This document shows, one piece after another, positions 38,508 through 49,600 of a stretch of DNA of 64,000 nucleotides; within the stretch, counting starts at the first letter, position 1, and each line of letters starts with the position of its first letter. The position numbers and the translations under genes were made by a program. The notes below the pieces were generated by a model. That model did no database searches and had not been told where the DNA came from. It saw only the letters and a list, made by a program, of their open reading frames with translations. This stretch comes from Microcoleus sp. bin48.metabat.b7b8b9.023 (GTDB lineage Bacteria > Cyanobacteriota > Cyanobacteriia > Cyanobacteriales > Microcoleaceae): positions 1 through 64,000 of the forward strand of contig NZ_JAAFKG010000037.1 of assembly GCF_013299185.1 (NCBI RefSeq). The letters are read 5' to 3'.

Positions 38508-39125
38508 TTACTGTAATTTATTGCGAATGTAATCCCTGAATTTACGCAAATTGTTGTTATAAAAGCTGTTAATAGTTGAAATCCGTCGCACACCAAGTCT
38601 TTGAGCAATGCTATCCCATTTCTCATCATCTAATATATTGGCTTTAGCGATATCTTGCCAAGTGATATCCTGGCGATTTCTCACTGAAACACTTCTAAAA
38701 ACACCGTCCGGATCTTCTTGGATTAATTCACGAAGCATTTGATGCGTTTCATTCGATCGCATTTCTTGTGGAATGTTTTCTATGTCTAGGTCATCGAGGG
38801 AAGGAATTTCGAGTTTTCTTTGATTCATATATTTTTCAGAGGCATCAGAAAATCGCCGCTTTATTAACCAATTAACCCAACCCATCAAAGGTCTTTCTGG
38901 ATCGTAAATGTCAATCTTTTCACGAATATACTCAAATGTTTTTAGGAGTGCTTCGCTATAAATGTCTTCATAAGCATCAGGCTTCCATGAACCCCTTTGG
39001 GGATGACCCAGTTGTCCCGATCGCCAAATTGCGTCCATCAATGCGGTTAATGCTGTCTGTCGCTGAGGGCTACCGACTGGGTGCTTTTGAGCTTCGACAG
39101 CTAGCCGTTTTAGTTCATCCTCCAT
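38508..39125 (-). CDS. Sigma-70-like / ECF-like RNA polymerase sigma factor
   Basis: DAYEDIYSEALLKTFEYIREKIDIYDPERPLMGWVNWLIKRRFSDASEKY (region-2-like) and RLGVRRISTINSFYNNNLRKFRDYI; start at MEDELKRL preceded by GAGGAG. Confidence 0.65.
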   Translation of the reverse strand: MEDELKRLAVEAQKHPVGSPQRQTALTALMDAIWRSGQLGHPQRGSWKPDAYEDIYSEALLKTFEYIREKIDIYDPERPLMGWVNWLIKRRFSDASEKYMNQRKLEIPSLDDLDIENIPQEMRSNETHQMLRELIQEDPDGVFRSVSVRNRQDITWQDIAKANILDDEKWDSIAQRLGVRRISTINSFYNNNLRKFRDYIRNKLQ

Positions 39126-39261
39126 CTCAATCTCCTCACTCTGCTGGCGATTTTTATGCACTCTGGTGGAACTTCTATTTAGGTTTCGGGTACAGCAGCC
39201 AGTTTTTACGCATTTGGAGAATGATTGTTACAACAATTTACATTTGAAGGCGCACGGGCAG

Positions 39262-39335
39262 TCAGAAACCGGGTTTTTGACGAAAATTCTTCGTTGTAGC
39301 CGACTATTAAAGCGAAAAACCCGGTTTCTTTGGCT
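39262..39335. repeat. Dispersed stem-loop repeat of the AGAAACCGGGTTT...AAACCCGGTTTCT family
   Basis: Also at 43018-43105 (inside an ORF), 55892-55962, 56296-56362, 60786-60855 and 62526-62592. Confidence 0.9.
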
Positions 39336-39368
39336 GATGGGTAAGTTACGGGAAAAAAGTTTTGAGAT

Positions 39369-39403
39369 TTGCGTAAAAAGTTTGGGATTGTTCCGTAATT
39401 AGG
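39369..39403 (+). promoter_or_regulatory. Shared upstream motif GATTTGCGTAAAAAGTTTGG...TTCCGTAA
   Basis: 20-nt identity with 40514-40549; both lie ~100-150 bp upstream of starts. Confidence 0.45.
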
Positions 39404-39519
39404 AATGAGGGGGCGATTAAGAGCGGGATAGCTGCGCTGGCGCAGGCTTTTCGGGAAAAGGGCGATCGTCCGCTAAATACTTTGGTTGTCAACTTTTACT
39501 TTTTCTGGGAATCAATTTT

Positions 39520-40197
39520 ATGGCTACTATGAAAAAATTATCAATGATTGCGATCGGAGCAGCAGTTTGGGCGGGAATTACCAATCCAGTAAGCGCGATT
39601 ATGGTGTCTTTTGGAGGTACATCAGTTCCCGGACAAGGGCAATTCTCTAGCGTACCTGGAGCAAAAACAATTGATTTCGAGTCAGGTGCGCCAACATCTG
39701 GTTCTGTTACTTACTCAGCTCCCGGTATTGGCCCTACTGTTGTTTCAGGCAATATCAGCTATGTTTTTTCCGCACCAGGAGATGACTACACGAAATACCT
39801 TACAGTTGCTCCATTTGGCGATGGTCGAGGAAATAATAATGTCAGCATTAGCTTTGCTGAAAATATTGATTACTTTGGTATGTATTTAGGTTCCTTTGAT
39901 AGTTATAATAGCATTGCTTTCTACCAAGACAATGTTCTTCTCAAATTGTTGAGTGGCACGAATGGTTCCGTTAATACTTATGTAAGTTTCTTTGCTGAAA
40001 AAAATGAGTCTTTTAACAAAGTAGTTCTAGCTTCAAGTAGTCCTGCATTTGAGACTGACAACCATGCTTATCGGATTGCGGAACCTGTTCCCGAACCGAC
40101 TACTGTGTTGGGTAGTTTAGCTTTTGGTGCTGTCATTTCCAGTTGGCGGATGAAGCGCAAACAGCAACAGAAAGTTTTGAATTCAACGGTTACTTAA
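39520..40197 (+). CDS. PEP-CTERM sorting domain-containing protein
   Basis: Signal peptide and C-terminal VPEPTTVLGSLAFGAVISSWRMKRKQQQ. Confidence 0.93.
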   Translation: MATMKKLSMIAIGAAVWAGITNPVSAIMVSFGGTSVPGQGQFSSVPGAKTIDFESGAPTSGSVTYSAPGIGPTVVSGNISYVFSAPGDDYTKYLTVAPFGDGRGNNNVSISFAENIDYFGMYLGSFDSYNSIAFYQDNVLLKLLSGTNGSVNTYVSFFAEKNESFNKVVLASSSPAFETDNHAYRIAEPVPEPTTVLGSLAFGAVISSWRMKRKQQQKVLNSTVT

Positions 40198-40219
40198 TTT
40201 GAGATATTTCACTTCGTTG

Positions 40220-40465
40220 TAGTCCGTCGGGGGTTTAAAGTTTCGCCTCATAGCGAAAGTCCGGCGGGGGTTTAAACCCCCGCCTCATAGCGAAAGTCCT
40301 CGGTCGAGGACTGAAGAATTAATTAGATATTTCCAATAAAAACATCAAATATTCTGGTCACGTTCAGGTGAGAACAGAAATTATACTGGTGTCTATTAGT
40401 CCTCTTTAGAGAACTTTAGCTATGAGCCAGGGAATTAATTCCCTGGCGGCTTTTCGGGTGAAGTC
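40220..40465. repeat. Intergenic copies of the CATAGCGAAAGTCC / CCGGCGGGGGTTTAAACCCCCGCC / CAGGGAATTAATTCCCTGGCGG palindromic repeat family
   Basis: Same cores as the in-frame insertions in the DUF4347 genes. Confidence 0.88.
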
Positions 40466-40513
40466 GAGACTAATAAACATCTTACGATCGCCCGTTTTAA
40501 AAAAAAGTTTCCC

Positions 40514-40549
40514 GATTTGCGTAAAAAGTTTGGCTGGATTCCGTAAGTA
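40514..40549 (+). promoter_or_regulatory. Shared upstream motif GATTTGCGTAAAAAGTTTGG...TTCCGTAA
   Basis: See 39369-39403. Confidence 0.45.
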
Positions 40550-40650
40550 ATAACAAGAGGCCGATCGCACTTTTAGAAAAACGAGCGATCGCCCCATTTC
40601 AGTTCATTGTCTCACTTTTAATTCAATCACAGACTAGGAGTGCAATTTCA

Positions 40651-43600
40651 ATGGCTACCACGAATGAAGTTTCTAGCAACCTTTTGCCGATCGATGTTTT
40701 AAAACCTGACACTTTACCGGGAAGTGCTGCCAAAAATTCCATTCTCAACCCTTTAAGCAGCAGCAACAGTCAAAATATTGGCGGTAGTGCTTTAATTGAC
40801 AGCAAAACTCAGCCAGTTGTTGCAACAGACAAGCTATCCAGTTCCAGCGAGCCTCTCAATTCAAAAAGTGCTAGCGCTCCTGCAATTAGCGACAAAAAAA
40901 CCGACGATTCATTGATTGTTTCCGATCCATTAAAAAGCAGTTTAAACACCTCGACAGATAGCAAAACTGTTGCAGAAAAGTCAAAGGCAGATGTCAAAGA
41001 TACCTTAACTGGAATCAGCAAAGATGCACCGTTAAGTGTAACCAAAGATGACACTCTTTCTGCAACCGATGCTTTGACCAATCCTCAGAAGGTGGAGAAA
41101 ACAACATCTGAGAAAACTCCCGGTACTTCAGCCGCCAAAGAAACTAAAGTAGAAACAGCGACTTCCTCAACTCCTTCTATTGCTGAAACAAAAGCCACAA
41201 CAACTGCATTAGCTGAAAAGGAAACTAAGCCCGAAAGTGCGATCGCCCAAACTCCTGCTGTTTCCCAAGCTAAAGCCACAACTACTGCATTGGCTGACAA
41301 AGAAACTAAGCCGGAAAGTGCGATCGCCCAAACTACTTCTGTTTCAGATAAGAAAGAAACAGCCACTTCAGCAGCTATTAAACCCGACAGTTCGACAGCA
41401 GACAAACCTATCACTACAGCCGCAGCTACCAGCAAAGATAGCAAGCAAGAAACATCTCCTACCAACAGCACGGAAAGCAACAAAAAATCTACCGACAATA
41501 CAGAAGTTGCTGCTGTTGAAATACCCAAAAAACTAACTCCAACAGTTCCTCGATCGAATTTAGCAACCGATAATTCCTTTACATCCGGGAAATTTGTTGT
41601 TGACTCAACCGGTCAAGTCGGGATTGATTTCTTATTTGACGGCGGTTTGTATAAGGGTCAATTAGCTATTTTCAGCCTCAAAGGAATGGAGAAATTTGCT
41701 CCCGGTTCGGAAGCGTTTATCAAAGAAGCGGCTGCGAGAGCACTTAGCAACTCAACAAAAGGTCATGTCGTAATTAATGATTTGACTGAAGGTGCAAGAT
41801 TTACGGGTAATTTACCTGAAGGCAATTATAACGATGGAAATTACGGAGGAGTTAAGACTTCTGGGATGACTCCGGGCGATGAATTTGGAGTGATGTTAGT
41901 GCCGAATGGAACGGTACAAGAAGTGTTGAACAATCCGACTGTTGGAGGAGACAAACGTCCTTTATTTTCGATGGTGACGGCGAATCCAGCAGAGGGATTT
42001 CATGTCGGTCAAATTGCTGATGTAACGGGTAGCGGCAAGATTTTTGCAATGGAGGATATGCGGGTCGATATCGGGAGCGATCGAGATTATAATGACTTCG
42101 TATTTCAGGTGCGGGGTGCAACCGGTAAAGCCGTACTTTTGGATGAAGTAATTAATGCCCAAAAAGATTGGCGCAAAACCGATATGGGTCAGGCTTTGAT
42201 TGCTTATGAGAAACCCTACACTGCACCGAAGTTAGAGCCTGCAAAAGAAGATGCTAAATCAGCAACTAATACTGTCGCACCTACGGTGAAAGTTGAAGAG
42301 AAAAAAGAGTCGATAGCACCTGTTTTCCCTGCGACTGAATCTGTTACCAAAACTGAGGTTAATGATGCGGAAAAAACTGTCACGCCTGCGGTAAAAGTTG
42401 AAGAGAAAAAAGAGTCGATCGCGCCTGTTTCTCCCGCAACTGAATCTGTCACCAAAACTGAGGTTAATGATGCGGAAAAAACTGTCACGCCTGCGGTAAA
42501 AGTTGAAGAGAAAAAAGAGTCGATCGCGCCTGTTTCTCCCGCAACTGAATCTGTCACCAAAACTGAGGTTAATGATGCGGAAAAAACTGTCACGCCTGCG
42601 GTAAAAGTTGAAGAGAAAAAAGAGTCGATCGCGCCTGTTTCTCCCGCAACTGAATCTGTCACCAAAACTGAGGTTAATGATGCGGAAAAAACTGTCACGC
42701 CTGGGGTGAAAGTTGAAGAAAAAAAAGAGTCGATCGCCCCTGTTTCTCCCACAACTGAATTTGTCACCAAAACTGAGGTTAATGATGCGGAAAAAACTGT
42801 CACGCCTGGGGTGAAAGTTGAAGAAAAAAAAGAGTCAATCGCGCCTTCTCCTGCAACTGAATCTGTCACCAAAATCGAAGTTGCTACTGCTGAGAAAAAT
42901 GTTGCCTCTGCGGTGAAAGCTGAAGAGAAAAAAGAGTCGATTGTACCTGTTTTTACTCCCACAGAATCTGTTTCAAAAACTGAAGTAACAACTTCAAAGA
43001 AAACCGATCGCGAGGGCTCAGAAACCGGGTTTTTCTCGACAAATACTGCACCCCAACTAACAGACTCAATAAAAAACCCGGTTTCTTTTCTAGAAACGGG
43101 AAAGAATCAAGCAGAAAAAGAGTCGATCGCCCCTGTTTCCCCTGCAACTGAATCTGTCACCAAAACCGAAGTTGCTACTGCGGAGAAAACTGTCACGCCT
43201 GCGGTGAAAGCTGAAGTAGAAAAAGAGTCGATAGCGTCTGTTTTCGTACAACATAAAGTCGATATAAATAAAAACGCGATAATTTCAGAAAAACCATCAA
43301 ATTTAACTGAACCTCAAACACAAACTAATCCAAACCAGCCAACAGCCGAAACAGATAAAATTGAAAATCCAGTTATTCTGCTAAATCCAGAAATCACGCA
43401 AAAAAAAATAAATATTCCTACAAATAACTCGCTGAATCTCTCACCAGGAGTATGGACTGTTGATAAAACTGGTCAAGTCAGCTTTGATTTCCAAGTTGAT
43501 GCTGGCTTTTATGAAGGCGAAATTGCCCTAATTAACTTATCAGGCATGGAGCAATATCCGCTCAATTCCGATGCTTTTCAACAAGAAGCGATTAAACGTG

Positions 43601-46600
43601 CCTTAAGCAATTCAGAATTGGGTTATATTGCGATTAGCGATCGCCTGGAAGGTGCGAGATTTAGCGGTGAATTTGGCGAACCCAATGTTAACATCGGCCC
43701 GTACCAAGGTGTCAAAACTTTTGCCATGACTCCTGGGGCAAAATTTGCTCTGATGTTAGTTCCTAATGCTACTGTAAAAGAGATATCGGAATCTCCCAGT
43801 CTTTCGGCGGATAAAACTCCCCTATTTTCAATTCCAGCAGCTAATCCCAACAGTCAAGCAATGCTGGCTGATTTCACCGGTAAAGGCAATACTTTTGGTT
43901 GGGAAGATATACCGGGAAATTCGGGCGATCGCGATTTTAATGACTTAATTTTTAGCATCACTGGTGCGACTGCTAATGTACCAGAAATGGCAGCAAATGT
44001 CAATGGTAATACTCAATGGCTGGAGTCAAAAGCAGGTCAAGAAATTCTAAATACAGCCGTAGTTAATGATAAACCTCCTGCGATTAAACCCGTTGCAGAT
44101 GTGGCGTTAACTCCCGCACAGCCTACGCGCACGATCGACATCAGTCAAGTATTTATTGACCCGGAAGCTAGCACTTTAAAGTATGAAGTAGTTGAGGGTA
44201 ACAGTCCATCTTTGGCTGTTAACTTGCAGAGTAATAATTTACAACTTACAGGATTGCCGCAATCGGGAGTAACAGATGTTGTAATTCGAGCAACGGATGC
44301 GGCAGGTAATTCTGTTATTCATAACTTTGCAGTCACTACTAGCAATCTTTCTGGGGAATCAGTTGCCGATATCAATAATGCCCTAACAGATTTTACCAAG
44401 GTTATTAATCAAAGTTCGGAAACTTTCAGCGAAGTTTTGAACAGCGATGCAGCAGCAGAATCTCTGGAAAAATTGACAACTGTATTAACACAATATCCCG
44501 ATGCTCTATCGCTATTTAATAAGCCAGATTCCCTCGCTAAACTCGGCATCAGTCAGAGCAATATACCGACAATTCAACAATTGCTGCAAAGTCCAGAAGT
44601 AGCGGCGGAATTCGGGCTGTCAGTATCTTTAGGAGAAGCTTTGAGTCATCCTGATTCGACGGGATTGGATGAGTTTTTGTTGAATGCTGATGAGGCGATT
44701 TCTCTGCTTCCCTCTGATGCTAAACAGCCGAAAGTTGGGTTTATTGACTTTACTGAAGGACAGCACCTTCAGCGGGTGACTTCTGTATTTTCTTCGATAA
44801 ATTCTCAGGCTAAATACGATACTTTTACGGTCGATCGCGGGAATTGGGCGGAGCAATTAATTCGGTTTGTAGATGATGTGAAAGCCAAGGGTGAAAATCG
44901 GGCGATCGCAAATCTCAGTTTTGATTTATCCCAATTAGATGATATCGGCATTACCACTCGTTACGAGCTCACTCCTGAAGAGCAAACCGCCATTCAATAC
45001 GCCCGCGAAAATAACGTTTTGCTAGTTGTTGCCGCAGGTAATACTGGCGGTGTCATGTCAGCTTTGGGGCAAGCTAGCAAGCAATTCGATAACATTATTA
45101 CTGTCGGTGCTGTTAATCAATTTGAGTCAAAAACTGACTATTCTGCCTACGGTGAAGGACTGGATTTAATGGCTCCTGGGGGTTCCTGGGCGAAGGATGC
45201 TAATGCTTTTGTCGGTACTTCGCGATCGGCATCCTATGTAACAGCAGCAGCTTCTTTAGTTTGGGCGGCAAATCCTGCATTGAGCTTGACACAAGTCAAG
45301 CAATTATTGATAGATACCGCAGCGGATTTGAATGCACCTGGATGGGATAAAGAAACTGGATCGGGATTGGTAGATGTCAAAAGTGCGATCGATCGCGCTT
45401 TGTCACTTGAACCGAAACCCCCAGAACCAGTAAAACCAGGGATTCAGGTAAGTTTGTTTAGCGGAGAAGGGCGCGTTGAGACGTTAGCAAGAGCTGCATC
45501 TGAGCCAACTCAAAAAGCGATTTTAGACTTAGAAAAAGCCCAGGAAGATTTACTCGAACAGTGGCAAAATTTAGCAGATTTAGGCAATCCATCTCTCACT
45601 TTATCTGACTTGCAAGCTGATGCAGTTCAGAAAATTGCTGATGCTTTGAATAAGTATCGAGAAGTTAGTACGCAGGCTGGAATTACTGACGCTCACCACC
45701 AGCAAAGAGTCGAAGAATTAGCCCTAGCAACCAATCATTATTTAATTGAAAATGAGCGACTGCAAAAACTGTTAACTCAACGCAAAGAAATTGAAGAAAG
45801 ATTAGCTAAACTCGGCAAAGATAAATCGGCTTTAGAGGCAGAAACTCAAAAACTGCTAGAGTCAATTCAAGCACAAATTGCCAAAGCTGAAACAGATTTG
45901 ACAAAAGCTCAAGCTAAATTGCTCAATCCTTTTGCCAATGTCGGCGATAATTTGCAAACAGATCCCGCACCTTGGCGCGAAGCAGCCAATAAACAACAGG
46001 AATTTGCCTCTAATTTCCAAGAACAAGGAGCGATTCAAAGTGCAGAAGCGGCAAGATTTAGCGCGATTTCTAGCAACATTAATCCCGCTCGCTGGCAACC
46101 TATTGGTTCAGAAAAAAGCAGAGGCATATCCGGCCGCCGTCGAGAAGTTTGGGGTTGGGGAAATGACCCGAACTTGTTAAAACAGAAAAATCAATCGCAA
46201 TGGCAAGCTCAAATTGCTACTGAAAATTCTCAAAGTTTGCAGCAGTTATCTCAGCAAGCCACACAGCAGCAAACTGCTTTAAATAATTACGCTCAATTAC
46301 TAGCAGAAACACCAACTAATCTCGGTGAAGATGGTCTGAATAAAGCCGATCGAGTCTTGCAAATTTTGGAAGCACAGGCGGCACAACAAGCAAAGATTGC
46401 TGAAAATTATGCTAATTTAGCTGCGATCGCAGCATCGCGCCAACAGCAAAATCAAGCTCAAGCTAATTTGCACAATTCTCAAATAAATCGTCGGGAACAA
46501 ATAGGTACTAAACGTAGTGGTCGTTCTGGAAAAAATACCGAACCTGTTTATGGAAATGTACACTATCCCGAACATATTGCACCGCGAGATATGGCTCAAC

Positions 46601-49600
46601 AATTAGCTAATCAAGCTGCTGTAGAATCCCAAGCTTACGGACAGTTAGCCAAACAAGCAGAGCAACAAGCAAGCGCCCTGAAAGAACAGGCAAGAAAGTT
46701 AAAAACTAACATTAAAGATTGGCCTGTTTTGAAACAGGGAATAGACTATGAAATTGCAGCGGATGAGTTGCGGTTGCAAGCGGAAAAAGATTTGTTGGCT
46801 TTGCACGATCCGGTACAGAGGCAAAAGTTAGAAACGCTGTTTAAAGAAATCGATTTAGCCCAAAAAGAACTGCAAAGGCTGGAGAATGAAAAGATTCCCG
46901 CGCAACAGCAGTTAACTGATGCAACCGAAAATCGATTGAAAGCAAGTCAGGCTCAATTAGAGGCAATTCAAGCTGAGAAAGCCGAAGCTGCGAAGAATTT
47001 GCAAAACTTCTTAGAAACTGCTGGTTTCTTGTTGCCTTATCGCGAGAGGTTGTTGGCGGTTGACAAGCAAATTGAGAAGTTAGAATCCGAACGATTGGAT
47101 GCGTTTAAGACAATGCTGGAGTTGCAGAATCAATTGCAGAAAAATCCCAGCGACAGTTTGCAGCAACAGTTAAACAACTGGCGAAATTATTTGCAGAAGT
47201 TAGAGCAAGAATTGACTTGGGCGAAGTTACAGCGCGACCAGTTAGCAATGGCTTTGGCTGATTCGCCGGAAAGATTGGCAATAGCTGACTTAATCAAACA
47301 ATTAGAAACCGCACCTGCATCTCTCAATCCTCAAGCTAAAATTGCATTTTTGAAATCGATCGAAGGAAGTGGCGCGAATTTCTTAGCTGGGTTTGATAAT
47401 TTAGCTAGTCGCTTAACTCAAGGGAAAACTGAGCAAGCACAAACTGAGAAATCTCTCGCAGCACTCCAGAAAGAATATCGCGAGTTGGGTTTGAAGAAAG
47501 CCGATTTAGAAAAACAGATTCCAGAGAAACAAAAACAAATTGTCGATAAAGACAAGGAAATTGAAGGGACAGAAAGTGCGATCGCCCAAACTAAATCGAA
47601 TTTATCGACAATTTCCGCAGCACAACTGACGGATATTCCAAGTGCGATCGCTTCTACAGATACCGCAATTCAGCAACAAAAATCGGCGGTACAAGGCTAT
47701 CAAAATCAGATCGGTCAAGCCTTTGCTGCTGCTAACTTCTTGGAAAGGGAACGACAAGGACAACAAGCAGCAGCAGATTGGTGGAATAGTCAGATTTATG
47801 TGTTTAATGCCCATGCTTATCTAGCTCATAACCCTGATGTTGCAAAGGCTTTTGGCTGGAACCACGCATTAGCTTATCGACATTATCTCTCCTATGGTCG
47901 ATACGAAGGACGATTGCCAAATCCACAAGCAGCCATCTCTCGAAATGCCGCCCAAGCTGCTGCTAATAATGCTGCACAACAACGAGATTTAGCTAGCTCA
48001 AATGCACAACAACTAAATGCCACTTTGCAGCCTCAAATTGCTGTGGCTCAACAACAAATAGGCAAACTGGAAACAGACAAAAACCTTTTAGTTCAGCTAT
48101 CAGGATTAAATACCCAACTCTCTCAACAACAACAGCAACGGGATAATCTTGTCAAAGATTTGGATAAGCTGAATCAACAAAAAGCTGATACCGAACAAAA
48201 ACTGATTGACAAATATCGCGAAATCGAACTAACTAATAAATACTTGGAGCAAGTTGAAGGTGAAGTCGATCGCCTGCAAAGTCGCCTCGATGTTCTCAAT
48301 CGTACTGGTGTTTTACAAACTAAATACCAGCAGGATTGGAACGCATGGCAGCAAGCAAATCAAACTCAAGTAACTGCCACAGAATCTTTATTAGCCACCC
48401 GTCAAGCTGGATCGGCAGACAGGCAACAATTGGCTGATTTGCAGTCACAATTAAAGCCCGCTCAAGAGAATTTGCAAAAAGGTCGATCGCTCCAAACATC
48501 TCTTGCCGATACTCAACAAGCCCTCGCTTTTACCAATCTGCAAATCGGCAATCAAAATTTAGTGATTCAAAGTGCGATCGATAACGATGCTGGACTCGCA
48601 GCAGCGGAACGCTCTTTCTTGAATTTGGCTGATGCAAGTCGGCAAAAAACCTGGTATTGGAATGGCAGTGCTTGGGCTTACAATGCTGGCGAAGCTGCGG
48701 CCGCTCGCAGTCATTTGCAAACAGCTTCATTTATCGCAGATCAGCGGAACAAATTGTGGCAGCGCCGTCAAGATGCAGCTAAGAAAATTAACGAACTAAC
48801 TCAGAAAGCGGCAGAGCAACAGTCACAAATTGCCAGTTTTAACTCCCAGTTGCAAGCCTTGGGAGGGGTGACGCAACTTGAGGCAGAGTTGAATCGAGTG
48901 CAAAGTGCGATCGCATCTGTGAATCAGCGCTTGCAACCCCTGCAAACTCGCGAAAATCAACTGATTCAAACCATCAAAAATGCAGCATCTCAGGCCGCAA
49001 ATCTGGCCGCAGAAATGGCGCAAACAACTCAATTAAAATCAACTTCACTGCGTCAGTTAATTGGTTTGGGAATGCTGGCTTCGGAATCCGATGTTGATTT
49101 CTTCGCTACACAAGTGGAGCCACAAGTCAACACTCATTTGCAAAAACTGCGCGGTCAAGGCCAAGATTTGACAAATCAGATCGACAGCATTAATAACTTA
49201 GTTACTAATTGGGAACAGCAACTCGCCAATACAACCGATCCAGAGGAGCAAGAATATCTGAAGAGTTCGATCGAGCTGTCAAAATCTCAAATTAGCAGTT
49301 TAGAAGCCTTAAAAGCATCGAGTCTGACTGCTGCTGACGATTTAGAAAAATTGCTGAAACAGGCAACAGAAGCGCTGCTTCCCTTGCGCCAAAAGCAAGA
49401 ATTAGAAATCCGCCAGAAGCTAGAAAGCAATGAAAATCGCCTCAACGCTTTGGAGTCTCAACTGAATTCCGAAAACGCGGCGGAGGCGGCAATTAAAGAT
49501 GATACCGTGCTAGCTTACGCCCAATTGAGCGATCGAGTTCGCGAAGATTTAACTAATAGCGTCAACAACTCGACTAAAGCGCTATTAGAAGGCAACCCGA

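Noticed and set aside
42216-42962. 248-aa minus-strand repetitive ORF
   Set aside because: Antisense to the 105-bp tandem repeat of the 4728-aa gene; the open frame follows from repeat periodicity.
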